NCBI GenBank assembly: GCA_903970145.1
Contig: CAJCHO010000128.1
Span: 1 to 33,089, forward strand
Length of the DNA stretch: 33,089 bases
DNA from: Mycobacteriaceae bacterium
Lineage (GTDB): Bacteria > Pseudomonadota > Gammaproteobacteria > Burkholderiales > Burkholderiaceae_D
Direction of reading: 5' to 3'
Shown here one piece after another: positions 1 to 7,380 of the stretch. Below the pieces are notes generated by a model. That model made no database searches. It worked only from the letters and a program-made list of their open reading frames with translations, and was not told the origin of the DNA. The first letter of the stretch is position 1; the number at the start of each line of letters is the position of its first letter. The translations under genes were made by a program, and so were the position numbers.

Positions 1-2367
1 CACGCCTTCTTCCGAGCGTACCGCCGTGATCGCGAGCCACATCGGGAAGGTCTCGCCATTCTTGCGCCGCGTCCAGACTTCGCCCTGCCAGTTTCCGGTC
101 AGGCGCACACTGTCGCCCATGGCCGCGTAATAGTCGGAATCGTGGCGCCCGGAGCGGAACATCGCCGGATGCCGACCAACTACTTCCTCGGCGCTGTAGC
201 CGGTGATGTGGGTAAAGGCGCCGTTCACGCGCATGATCACCTGGCGCGAATTGGTGATGATCATGCCTTCCTGCGACTCGAATGCAGCGGCGGCAACGCG
301 CAGCTCCTGCTCCTGGCGTGCGGCATTCTCGCGCGCGGCTTCCACGGCTGAGTAGGCGGCCGAGTTGTCCAGAGCAATCGCACCGTAGGCACAGAGCGTG
401 CGAAAAATCGAGCAGTCGCGCTCGCCGTAGGCGTTGGGTCGCGGCGACTGGATCGTCATGACGCCTAGAAGGCGCTTACCGACTTCAAGGGGTGCAAAGA
501 GGAGGCTGGTTGTTGGCAGCGTGCCCGGGATGGTGGTGCGTGCCTTGATCGTGCGCGAATCGTCGCGCGCATTGATGACGATCTCCTGGCGGGTGCGCGC
601 GCAGCGCGCTGCATAGGACTTGTCGCTGTCGATCGACACCCGGTCGTTGGCTACTTCCACGGGGTCCGGTGAGACATTCTTCTCGCGCCCGAATACCAGA
701 GAAAGCTCGGTCCCGCTTGGGTCAAGCAGATAAATGCCGAAGGATGCGGCGTCGAGCAGCAGATTGGCGTGCCGATGCAATGCCTCGAAGGCCGCGCCGG
801 CATCAAGGCTCCCGGTGATCTCGCGGCCGATCTTGCCCAAGGTTTCCAGTGTCGCGTTGGTCTCCTGAAGTGTCGCGGCGAGCTTCATGTGGTGTTCGGA
901 CTCGACACGCGTGCGCTCGATCTCGTGGCGCACGCTCATCGCCAGCGCCCGCTTGTCGGCGTCTTCGCTGCGCATCTGGTTGCGCGCCGCCGCAGCGGCC
1001 GAGAGCGCCTCGTAGGCGGCCTGATAGTCGCCGGTCGCAGCATAGGCAAGGGCAATCTGCTGATGCAGATCGGCCGGCACGGCGTAGCCCTCGATGGATT
1101 GCGTTAAGGCGAGCGCCTCGCGCAGGTAATAGAGGTCGATCGACTCTTCGGTGATTCCGGGCGGCGGGGCCAGCTTGTGATTGCGATGGATCTCGGCAAA
1201 CACGCGCAGTACTCGCACCGTCTCCTCGGCGCTCTCCTGCTTTTTAGCGAGATCAAGCGACTGCTTGGCGTACACCAGGGCCTCATCAGGCATCCCCAGG
1301 CGCGACAGGGCGACGGCCTGGCCGCACCAGGACTTGATCAAGAGGTCCGGGTCGCCGCGCTTGGAGAACTGCATGAACCAGGCGATCGCCTCCTGGTAGT
1401 GGTGCATGTCGAGCGCCAGCTGTCCGAGGCTCTCCAGCACCGCTTCGAGATTGCGCGAACCGGCGAGCGGTTCCATGACCTCGAGCGACTCCTTTAGCAT
1501 GACGCGCGCCTGGTCGTGGCGACCCAAGAGCCGCAGCACGTCGGCGGTCTTGCGCAATCCGGTCCCAACGCTCGCCGGCCAGCCGACCGAACGCGCCAGC
1601 GCCAGTGCCCGTTCACCCCAGTCGAGCGCCGCGTCGAGGTCCCCGAGCGTCTCAAAGACGTCGGACGCATTGGCAGCACCATTGACAGCGAGCGCGAACT
1701 GGCTGGTAGCGCGCGCAGTCTGGAAGGATTCGAGATAGTGCTTGAGTGCAGAACCGGGATCGTCATTGAATGAACTCGAATGCCCCTTGGCCATCTCGAT
1801 CCAGGCAATAAGCCACGCCGGCCGCACTGCCGCATCGGAGAAGCTCTCGATCAGACCCGCGCTGCTTTTTGCCGGGTGGGTGAAGGCTAGGTAACCGAGC
1901 GTTCTTGCCTTGGCGGCCTGCATGCGCAGTGCGTCGTCGCCGAGGGCGTAGGCGAGCGCTGCCATTTCGAGATGTTTTAGAGCCGGTTCGCGCTGGCCGC
2001 GCGACCAGAAGAGCGAGGCCTGCAGCCAGCGCGTGTCGCCAATGCCGATGTGATCGCGCTGCACCGTGAAGCCATCGAGCGCATTCATGGCGGCACGATC
2101 GGCTTCATCAAGGTTGGCCAGAAGCAGGTGCTCGGTACACTCGACCAGGTCCAGGCGCGCCATGAGCGTGCCGGCTTCTCCTTCCTCGAACTCTCCCGTG
2201 GTCAGAAGCGGGCGCGCCTCGTCAGCCAGTGCATGCGCGCGCAGGGTATCGCGCTCGCGCAAAAACCATGCGAGTTGCACGAGCAGCGCGGCTCGCGCGT
2301 TGTCCACCAGACCGTCGAGCAGCGCTTCGAGCGCTGTGACGTCCTCATCAAGAGCAAACATCTCCAT
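1..2367 (-). CDS. TPR-GAF-PAS sensor protein, C-terminus outside the window
   Basis: The reverse strand is open from an ATG at 2367 (a second in-frame ATG is at 2361) to the window edge, about 789 residues. Residues 1 to about 430 are helical TPR-type repeats. A coiled-coil linker around 450-500 (EIERTRVESEHH...LQETNATLETL) leads into a GAF domain (about 505-680, with FGIYLLDPSG and LFAPLEVGKRLLGVM). A PAS domain starts near residue 689 (FTHITGYSAEEVVGRHP, then TRRKNGETFPMWLAI). The PAS is truncated by the edge; in proteins of this layout GGDEF, EAL or histidine-kinase domains usually follow, but none can be seen here. No transmembrane segment or signal peptide is visible, so it is probably cytoplasmic. 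The linker resembles that of the divergent TPR-GGDEF gene, which suggests a common ancestor for the input half. Domain calls are firm; the output activity is unknown. Confidence 0.88.
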   Translation of the reverse strand, partial: MEMFALDEDVTALEALLDGLVDNARAALLVQLAWFLRERDTLRAHALADEARPLLTTGEFEEGEAGTLMARLDLVECTEHLLLANLDEADRAAMNALDGFTVQRDHIGIGDTRWLQASLFWSRGQREPALKHLEMAALAYALGDDALRMQAAKARTLGYLAFTHPAKSSAGLIESFSDAAVRPAWLIAWIEMAKGHSSSFNDDPGSALKHYLESFQTARATSQFALAVNGAANASDVFETLGDLDAALDWGERALALARSVGWPASVGTGLRKTADVLRLLGRHDQARVMLKESLEVMEPLAGSRNLEAVLESLGQLALDMHHYQEAIAWFMQFSKRGDPDLLIKSWCGQAVALSRLGMPDEALVYAKQSLDLAKKQESAEETVRVLRVFAEIHRNHKLAPPPGITEESIDLYYLREALALTQSIEGYAVPADLHQQIALAYAATGDYQAAYEALSAAAAARNQMRSEDADKRALAMSVRHEIERTRVESEHHMKLAATLQETNATLETLGKIGREITGSLDAGAAFEALHRHANLLLDAASFGIYLLDPSGTELSLVFGREKNVSPDPVEVANDRVSIDSDKSYAARCARTRQEIVINARDDSRTIKARTTIPGTLPTTSLLFAPLEVGKRLLGVMTIQSPRPNAYGERDCSIFRTLCAYGAIALDNSAAYSAVEAARENAARQEQELRVAAAAFESQEGMIITNSRQVIMRVNGAFTHITGYSAEEVVGRHPAMFRSGRHDSDYYAAMGDSVRLTGNWQGEVWTRRKNGETFPMWLAITAVRSEEGV

Positions 2368-2841
2368 GCGTGTACCGGGACTGGGCGCCCATCGCGCGCC
2401 AAAAGTAAATGGTCAGCGCACATCCTAGACCAAACTTGCACGCTGCCAATAGACGAGTACTACACAGAGACAACTGATTCTTCGGGATTTTTGTGGGTCT
2501 TGTGCTTATTGAACGCGCTGTGCCAAGCAATTGACATTCAAGGAAAAACTGTAGATCGCGACCTGCTTGAAACAGCTTGCAACTTGTCTGCCATCAATTG
2601 CTGCACGCATGCTAAACTGGCTTCAAGCAGCGTCGGGATATCGCCAGATTCGTGATAAATATCAATCACTTGCGGCTAGATTATGAACCGATATCGGGGC
2701 GCGGCGATCGCAGCCGGCGCGGGGCGAATTCCGGCTCTCTGAAAAGCTCCCGCGTTCAATTGCGACAAATGGGGTCGACTGCTCCAGGACGGATCCGGGG
2801 TGATCGGCGGTCAGCGACGTCTTGCGACTTCAAAATTGCGT
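2368..2841. promoter_or_regulatory. Divergent intergenic region between two TPR sensor genes
   Basis: About 470 bp without a convincing gene and clearly more A/T-rich than the flanks. It must hold the promoters of both divergent TPR genes. A TTGACA hexamer lies at 2531-2536 reading right, with a weak TAGATC 15 bp downstream, so the promoter call is tentative. GTG at 2800 could give the rightward gene 14 extra residues. No strong hairpin was noticed. Confidence 0.35.
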
Positions 2842-4527
2842 ATGTCGGAGTTAGCCAACCTGCCCGGAGTGAGCGAATTGGATCGACCTAGCGACGATGA
2901 GTTGCTGGCCGCCGTTCGCGAGGCTGAGGAGCGTGTACGCGCAGGCGATCTGGACGCCGGCGAGGTGGTTGGTTTTGAGATTCTAAAGCGTGCCGAGGCG
3001 ATCAACTCGGCGCTCCTGATTGGTGAATGCTGGCGCATCATCTCGCTGGCGCAGAACTGGCGCGGTGACTATCGCTCGGCCCAGTCTTCCTGCTTCAAGG
3101 CAATCGCCGCCCTCGAAGAAACCCACGCCTCCTCGTCGCTGGCCCAGGCCCTGAGTCTCGCCGGTTCGAACTCGGCGCGCATGGGCGACACGACTGAAGG
3201 CCTTGAATACCTCAATCAGGCAGTTGATCTCGCCCAGCAACTGGGCGACAAGCTGATCCAGTCGCGCGTGCTCTCCAACCTTGGCATCGTCTATAGCCTG
3301 TCGCGCAACTATCCGCGCGCCATCGAGGCCATGCGCCAGGCCGTCGAGCTGCAAAGCGACAGCGTCGAGCGCTGGGTACCGATGATGAATCTGGGCGCGC
3401 TCTACCTCGAGTCAGCGGCGATGCGCCAGGACGGGGAGGAGGGCGACGACGAGATCGCGCAGGAAGAATTGCGCATCTCGATTGGCTACTCCGAGCGCGC
3501 CTGCGTGCATTTCAAGGGACAGAAAAACGATACCCACCTGGCGGTCTGTTATGGCAATCAGGGCGTCGCGCTCTTGCGTCTGGGGCAGCTGGAACAGGCC
3601 GAAGCGATGCTTGAAGAAGAGCGGGTGATCTCGGTGCGCAGCGGCCTGCGCGACACCGAGGAAGAGGCGCTTGGCTACTTGGGAGTGCTGTGCCTGCGCA
3701 AAAAGGATTTCAGCCGCGCCGAGCGCCTTCTGATCGAGGCCCTGGCTGTCGCCGAGGACAACAACGGGCTTGAGAGCATTGCGCGCCGCTGGCTGGATCT
3801 GTCACGCCTGCGCGAATTGACCGGCAACTTCCGGGAAGCGCTCTTTTGCTTTCAGCGTTTCCATGATTTCACGCAGCGGCGTTTTGCCGAGCAGGCCGAG
3901 GCGCGCGCCGAGGCTTTCGCGGTAAAACTGGAGATCGAGCGCGCGCGTCTCGGGGCCGAACTGCATCGCCTGCGCGCGGCGGAATTGTCTGCGACCAACG
4001 AAAAGCTCGCGGCTGAAGCCAAGCTGCTTGATCGCTACGCCAATGAAGACAGCCTGACGGGTCTTGCCAACCGGCGCTTTCTGAATGCGCGTCTGGCCAA
4101 GGCCTTCAGTGAGTCGGCGGTCTCGGGTAGTCCGATGACGGTCGCGATCATCGATGTGGATCACTTCAAGCTCGTCAACGACAACTTCTCGCACGCCGTT
4201 GGTGACCAGGTCTTGCAGCAGATCGCGCGCATTCTGACGGCGCAATGCCGCGGTCGTGACCTGGTGGCGCGCCTCGGGGGTGAGGAATTTGTCATCATCT
4301 TCGACGCCGAGAGTAGCGAAGACGCACTACCGATCTCGGAGCGTATGCGCACCGCGGTCGAGCGCTATGACTGGGGGAGCCTGCACGATGGTCTGCGCCT
4401 GACTGTCAGTATTGGTCTAGCCAGTCGCACTACCCAGGATGGACCGGAACTGCTGCTCGCGGCCGCCGATACCGCGCTCTACGCCGCCAAACGCGATGGG
4501 CGCAATCGCGTGCGCGTGTTCCACTAG
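2842..4527 (+). CDS. TPR-repeat diguanylate cyclase (GGDEF)
   Basis: Predicted to make cyclic di-GMP from two GTP in the cytoplasm under control of a TPR input module. Numbered from the ATG at 2842 (561 residues), residues about 25-370 are TPR-like helical repeats, followed by a charged coiled coil (LEIERARLGAELHRLRAAEL) and a GGDEF domain over roughly the last 165 residues. Its motifs are intact: DSLTGLANRRF, DVDHFKLVNDNF and the A-site GGEEF (479-483). The inhibitory I-site RxxD (R470-D473) lies the canonical five residues upstream, so product inhibition is expected. No membrane segment is visible. An in-frame GTG at 2800 would extend the protein by 14 residues; neither start has a good Shine-Dalgarno, and MSELANLPG looks the more natural N-terminus. 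It is transcribed divergently from the TPR-GAF-PAS gene. The domain assignment is firm; the ligand sensed is unknown. Confidence 0.93.
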   Translation: MSELANLPGVSELDRPSDDELLAAVREAEERVRAGDLDAGEVVGFEILKRAEAINSALLIGECWRIISLAQNWRGDYRSAQSSCFKAIAALEETHASSSLAQALSLAGSNSARMGDTTEGLEYLNQAVDLAQQLGDKLIQSRVLSNLGIVYSLSRNYPRAIEAMRQAVELQSDSVERWVPMMNLGALYLESAAMRQDGEEGDDEIAQEELRISIGYSERACVHFKGQKNDTHLAVCYGNQGVALLRLGQLEQAEAMLEEERVISVRSGLRDTEEEALGYLGVLCLRKKDFSRAERLLIEALAVAEDNNGLESIARRWLDLSRLRELTGNFREALFCFQRFHDFTQRRFAEQAEARAEAFAVKLEIERARLGAELHRLRAAELSATNEKLAAEAKLLDRYANEDSLTGLANRRFLNARLAKAFSESAVSGSPMTVAIIDVDHFKLVNDNFSHAVGDQVLQQIARILTAQCRGRDLVARLGGEEFVIIFDAESSEDALPISERMRTAVERYDWGSLHDGLRLTVSIGLASRTTQDGPELLLAAADTALYAAKRDGRNRVRVFH

Positions 4528-4541
4528 CAGTACTGCGCGGC

Positions 4542-4562
4542 GCAGGCCAACTTACGGCCTGC
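4542..4562. terminator. Hairpin between convergent genes
   Basis: A perfect 7-bp stem, GCAGGCC and GGCCTGC, with a 7-nt loop lies 14 nt past the GGDEF stop and overlaps the stop codon of the convergent binding-protein gene. There is no clear U-tract, so it may be a factor-assisted or bidirectional terminator. Confidence 0.45.
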
Positions 4563-5448
4563 ATGGCGGCATCGCCGTAAAGAAGTTGTGCGCTTCCTTG
4601 CACACGTTCATCCAGTAGATCTCGCTGAACTCCGGGAAACGCTCATAGAAGGCGTGGCTGACTGGCGAATAGTAGTTCTCGGCGCGCACCGCAGGAACGA
4701 GCCTCACTATCGACCAGTCGGGGTGGGCATCGAGCACGCCCGCAGCGATGAGATTTTGTTCGGCCACCAGGCCCACGCGCCCCAGGGCGAGCTTGCGAAA
4801 GTTCGCTGGAGCATCGTTGGCTTCATCGATCGGCCAGCCGGCCTGTTGCGCGTAGATCGCCGGAATCTGTCCGCGCACGACACCGACTGTCGTACCGGAG
4901 GGCAACTGCTTCTGAGGTCCCCAGTCAATGCGGTCTGAGGCGCGTGCAAAAAGCGACACCTCGATGGTGGCGATGGTCAGGCTCTTGTTCAGACCGTGGG
5001 GGCTCAGCGGAAAACGCAGCAAGTTGAGCCGCTCGTCGTTGACTGCCACTCCCGCCGCAATATCGACTGTGCCGGCGCTAAGCTCGCGCACGCCCCGCAG
5101 CGCCGGCATGCGCAGGTAATTGATCTTGGTTGAGCATCCGGTCTTCCGGACGGCTGCATCGGTCCAGTGCACGAGAAGCCCCGGTTCGGCGGCGAGCCCG
5201 GGACCCGAGCCATAAACGAACGGGGCGATTTCCGAGTCCGGAAGCATCACGCTGACACTGGTCGGGCATTCAAGGGCCGAAGAGGCGGGGGGAGCGAGAA
5301 GCCCCGCGGCGCTGATGAGCGCCAATCGAAACAGATCACGGACCCGCCTTGTGCCATCGGGTCTGGCAACTGCACAGCTTCGTGTCGCATCGCCCGAGTC
5401 AGATTTTCGAATCGGGCAGAGCGCCTTGACCGCCAATAGCAACCGCAT
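4552..5448 (-). CDS. Periplasmic solute-binding protein (SBP family 3-like)
   Basis: 298 residues. The ATG at 5448 has a good Shine-Dalgarno (AGGGAGA, 5-6 nt away), so the long N-terminal region of about 36 residues before the hydrophobic export segment (DLFRLALISAAGLLAPPASSA) seems real, though unusual for a signal peptide. The mature part has the look of a type-2 periplasmic binding protein: two lobes, a TVDIAAGV stretch (cf. the 'G.vD...g' of SBP_bac_3) and a GTTVGVVRGQ lobe-2 strand. No permease or ATPase gene lies nearby, so it may feed a distant transporter or a sensor. It converges with the GGDEF gene and diverges from the ArsR gene; its leader contains a nested hairpin. The ligand cannot be predicted. 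Confidence 0.75.
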   Translation of the reverse strand: MRLLLAVKALCPIRKSDSGDATRSCAVARPDGTRRVRDLFRLALISAAGLLAPPASSALECPTSVSVMLPDSEIAPFVYGSGPGLAAEPGLLVHWTDAAVRKTGCSTKINYLRMPALRGVRELSAGTVDIAAGVAVNDERLNLLRFPLSPHGLNKSLTIATIEVSLFARASDRIDWGPQKQLPSGTTVGVVRGQIPAIYAQQAGWPIDEANDAPANFRKLALGRVGLVAEQNLIAAGVLDAHPDWSIVRLVPAVRAENYYSPVSHAFYERFPEFSEIYWMNVCKEAHNFFTAMPPCRP

Positions 5449-5470
5449 CTATCTCCCTGGTGCTGGGCCC

Positions 5471-5516
5471 AGCTTGGGTGCGAAATCCCGCAGGAGCATG
5501 CGGGAGCTGCCAAGCT
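5471..5516. other. Two-tier nested hairpin in the leader of the binding-protein gene
   Basis: An outer 7-bp stem (AGCTTGG at 5471-5477 with CCAAGCT at 5510-5516) encloses an inner 7-bp stem (TCCCGCA at 5486-5492 with TGCGGGA at 5499-5505, 6-nt loop). It lies 23-68 nt upstream of the start of the leftward binding-protein gene, so it could be a structured 5' leader; a REP-like repeat is the alternative. A CTGGGCCCAG palindrome at 5463-5472 adjoins it. Confidence 0.45.
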
Positions 5517-5629
5517 CGACCCGACTGACTGTAGACGAGCGCGAGAGCGAAGGCAATGGATGAGCCAAGCGCTGAAGCGCCGGGCAGCGGGCTTCTCCCG
5601 GGATGATGCGCGTAGAGCGACAGTCCTGC

Positions 5630-5672
5630 TTGACAAAGTGTAAGCTATGGCTTACCGTAAGTCATGGATTAC
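5630..5672 (+). promoter_or_regulatory. Promoter and duplicated palindromic operator of the ArsR gene
   Basis: TTGACA (5630-5635) is a consensus -35 box. Two similar 16-bp dyads follow 17 bp apart: GTAAGCTATGGCTTAC (5640-5655, perfect 6-bp arms) and GTAAGTCATGGATTAC (5657-5672). They match at 13 of 16 positions. The second covers the ATG at 5664. A -10 spaced 17 bp from TTGACA falls at 5653-5658 and is poor (TACCGT); it would put transcription start at or near the ATG, and there is no Shine-Dalgarno. This fits an autorepressed, possibly leaderless ArsR transcript. The regulator-operator pairing is inferred from position. Confidence 0.6.
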
Positions 5673-5990
5673 GCAGATGCAATCACCTGTCTGGGCGACG
5701 CTACCCGCCGGCGCGTCTTTGAGCGGCTGCGCGGGGGTCCGCAATCGGTAGGGATGCTTGCCGACGGAATGCCGGTGAGCCGGCCGGCAGTCTCGCAGCA
5801 CCTGCGCGCCCTGCTTGACGCGGGACTCGTCATGAGTCGCCCCGAGGGCAACCGGCGGCTCTACAGCATTAATCCTGAAGGGGTGGCGGGTCTGCGCGAC
5901 TGGCTCGATCAGTTCTGGGACGTCGCGCTGAGCTCGTTCAAGAATGAAGTGGCACAGGCCAGTGCGGCCAGGAAGAGGAGAAGCTCTTGA
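5664..5990 (+). CDS. ArsR/SmtB-family winged-helix repressor
   Basis: 108 residues, typical length for the family. The winged-helix DNA-binding core is clear: CLGDATRRRVFERL (helix 1), then the recognition region VSRPAVSQHLRALLDAGLV and the wing MSRPEGNRRLYSINPEG. The metal-binding cysteines of ArsR/SmtB sensors (ELCVCDL type) are absent, so it belongs with the non-metal members that are commonly paired with an AHSA1/SRPBCC gene, as here. Its stop codon overlaps the TTG start of the downstream SRPBCC gene, implying translational coupling. The start is ATG 5664; no Shine-Dalgarno precedes it and the ATG lies inside a palindrome repeated just upstream, which suggests autoregulation. The inducing ligand is unknown. 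Confidence 0.92.
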   Translation: MDYADAITCLGDATRRRVFERLRGGPQSVGMLADGMPVSRPAVSQHLRALLDAGLVMSRPEGNRRLYSINPEGVAGLRDWLDQFWDVALSSFKNEVAQASAARKRRSS

Positions 5991-6475
5991 CTCAGACAAT
6001 CGTGGTTGCGCCGGTTCACAAAACCATCACCGTGGATGCGGATCCGGAATTCGCTTTCGAGGTATTTACCAGCGGCGTGGATCGTTGGTGGCCCAAGTCC
6101 CACAGCATGTCGGACGTGCCGGTCAAGGAAGTCATCATCGAGCCCTATGTCGGTGGCCGCTACTACGTGACCGGAGTGGACGGCTCGGAAGCCATAACAG
6201 GCCATGTGCGGGTATGGGAGCCGGGCCGGCGCCTTGTCTTCAGCTGGGAGATCAGCGCCCAGTGGAAGCCCGATCCGCGCCTCGAGTTCGCCTCGGAAGT
6301 CGAAGTGCTCTTCATCGCCGCGGGACCCAATCAAACCCGGGTCGAATTGAATCACTACGACTTTGAGCGCATGGGAGAAGCGGATGGCACGACAATGCGC
6401 AATGCAGTCGACGGCGGCTGGCCATCGATTCTTCAGCTCTTCGCAACAGAGGTGGCGAAGTCCGCGACGCGATGA
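5987..6475 (+). CDS. SRPBCC (AHSA1-like) domain protein
   Basis: 162 residues starting at TTG 5987, which overlaps the ArsR stop codon (TTGA) and is preceded by a strong GAGGAG Shine-Dalgarno. The sequence is a single START-like SRPBCC fold of the AHSA1 type: a first strand (HKTITVDADPEFAFEVFTSGVDRWWP), a central GGRYYVTGVDGSEAITGHVRVWEPGRRLVFSWEI, and the C-terminal helix (GGWPSILQLFATEV). Such proteins bind hydrophobic ligands or act as co-chaperone-like modules; ArsR-SRPBCC gene pairs are common and their biochemical role is mostly unassigned. No signal peptide, so cytoplasmic. It is probably co-transcribed with, and regulated by, the ArsR repressor. Confidence 0.9.
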   Translation: MTQTIVVAPVHKTITVDADPEFAFEVFTSGVDRWWPKSHSMSDVPVKEVIIEPYVGGRYYVTGVDGSEAITGHVRVWEPGRRLVFSWEISAQWKPDPRLEFASEVEVLFIAAGPNQTRVELNHYDFERMGEADGTTMRNAVDGGWPSILQLFATEVAKSATR

Positions 6476-6528
6476 GGCGCCGCGCGACCGCGGATCTCGG
6501 CCGCTAGGCCTTGCCCTCGCCCACATGA

Positions 6529-6553
6529 GCGCGGGCCCCTATGGGGCCTGCGC
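6529..6553. terminator. Strong bidirectional hairpin terminator
   Basis: An 11-bp stem (GCGCGGGCCCC with GGGGCCTGCGC, one G-U pair) and a 3-nt loop lie between the convergent SRPBCC and TetR genes. A short GTTT follows on the + strand. Position and stability support a shared terminator. Confidence 0.6.
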
Positions 6554-6564
6554 GTTTACCTCGC

Positions 6565-7152
6565 TCATCGTTCCCCTTGGGCGATCGACTGCGCCTGATC
6601 GCGGATCGAGGCGAGCACCGCTTTTTCGATTTCGGCGGCGAACTCCTCGTCCTTGACCGCACGGGCTAGGAGGACGCCGCCAGCCAGTTGCGCAAGGAGC
6701 GGCCAGCTCGCCGCGCGCGGCACCGCATCTCCAAGGCTCTCGGCAAGAAGCTGTGCGACCCGCTCCAGTTCGGCCTGGTATTGCTCGCGCGTGGCGGCGT
6801 CGGCGCGCCAGACTTCGGATGAGAGACTGGGAAGCGCACAGCCGCCACCGACGTCAGCGCGATGCGATTTGCCAAGGTAATAGCCTGAAAAACGCTCGAA
6901 CCAGTTGCCGGCATCGCCGCCACGAAAATGGCTCACCGCTGCGCGCAGTCGAATGAGACCCTCGATGACGACTGCTTTGAACGCCTGGGCCTTCGACGGG
7001 AAATGGCTGTAAAAGGCACCTGAGGTGACGCCGGCCGAACGGGCGAGGGCATCGATGCCAACGCCGCCATAGCCGTGTTCGCGAAACTTGCGCGCGGCCG
7101 CATCGAGGATGCGTTTGCGGGTTTCTTCGCTGTGCTCCTGGCTATAGCGCAT
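6565..7152 (-). CDS. TetR/AcrR-family transcriptional regulator
   Basis: 195 residues. The N-terminal helix-turn-helix is canonical: ETRKRILDAAARKFREHGY, then GIDALARSAGVTSGAFYSHF and PSKAQAFKAVV (residues about 10-60). The C-terminal ligand domain carries GGCALPSLSSEVWRAD (around residue 105), seen in a TetR subgroup near oxidoreductase genes. The gene is divergent from the phospholipase-D/SnoaL/SDR/isomerase run, and the intergenic space holds palindromes, one within the rightward promoter, so it most likely represses that run and itself. No clear Shine-Dalgarno precedes the ATG at 7152. The ligand is unknown. Confidence 0.92.
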   Translation of the reverse strand: MRYSQEHSEETRKRILDAAARKFREHGYGGVGIDALARSAGVTSGAFYSHFPSKAQAFKAVVIEGLIRLRAAVSHFRGGDAGNWFERFSGYYLGKSHRADVGGGCALPSLSSEVWRADAATREQYQAELERVAQLLAESLGDAVPRAASWPLLAQLAGGVLLARAVKDEEFAAEIEKAVLASIRDQAQSIAQGER

Positions 7153-7170
7153 TGGCGTCCATGAATCTGT

Positions 7171-7227
7171 AATAGATAACGCTCACTTTATATGGTGCTT
7201 GATTAAATCACGATCGTTATGTATTAT
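7171..7227. promoter_or_regulatory. TetR operator(s) inside a divergent promoter region
   Basis: The rightward promoter is near consensus: TTGATT (7199-7204), a 17-bp spacer, TATTAT (7222-7227). The spacer holds ATCACGATCGTTAT (7207-7220), a 14-bp palindrome with one mismatched pair. On the tetR side, AATAGATAACG (7171-7181) is a near-inverted copy (10 of 11) of CGTTATGTATT (7215-7225), and ATAA/TTAT arms flank 7176-7191. A repressor bound here would block rightward transcription directly and probably tetR too. Assignment to the adjacent TetR is by position. Confidence 0.6.
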
Positions 7228-7380
7228 CGCCGAAATCGTCGGGCGGCGCCTGCCCGTGGATCAGCGCTTACTCTGCCGGCTGTAAATTGGAGATTCGGAT
7301 ACGGGTGAATTCTTCAGGGCGCCCGGGTCCCGAGCGCACAGGCCTTGGTGCGAGCGGCTGAACAAAGAAGGGGAACAAGC

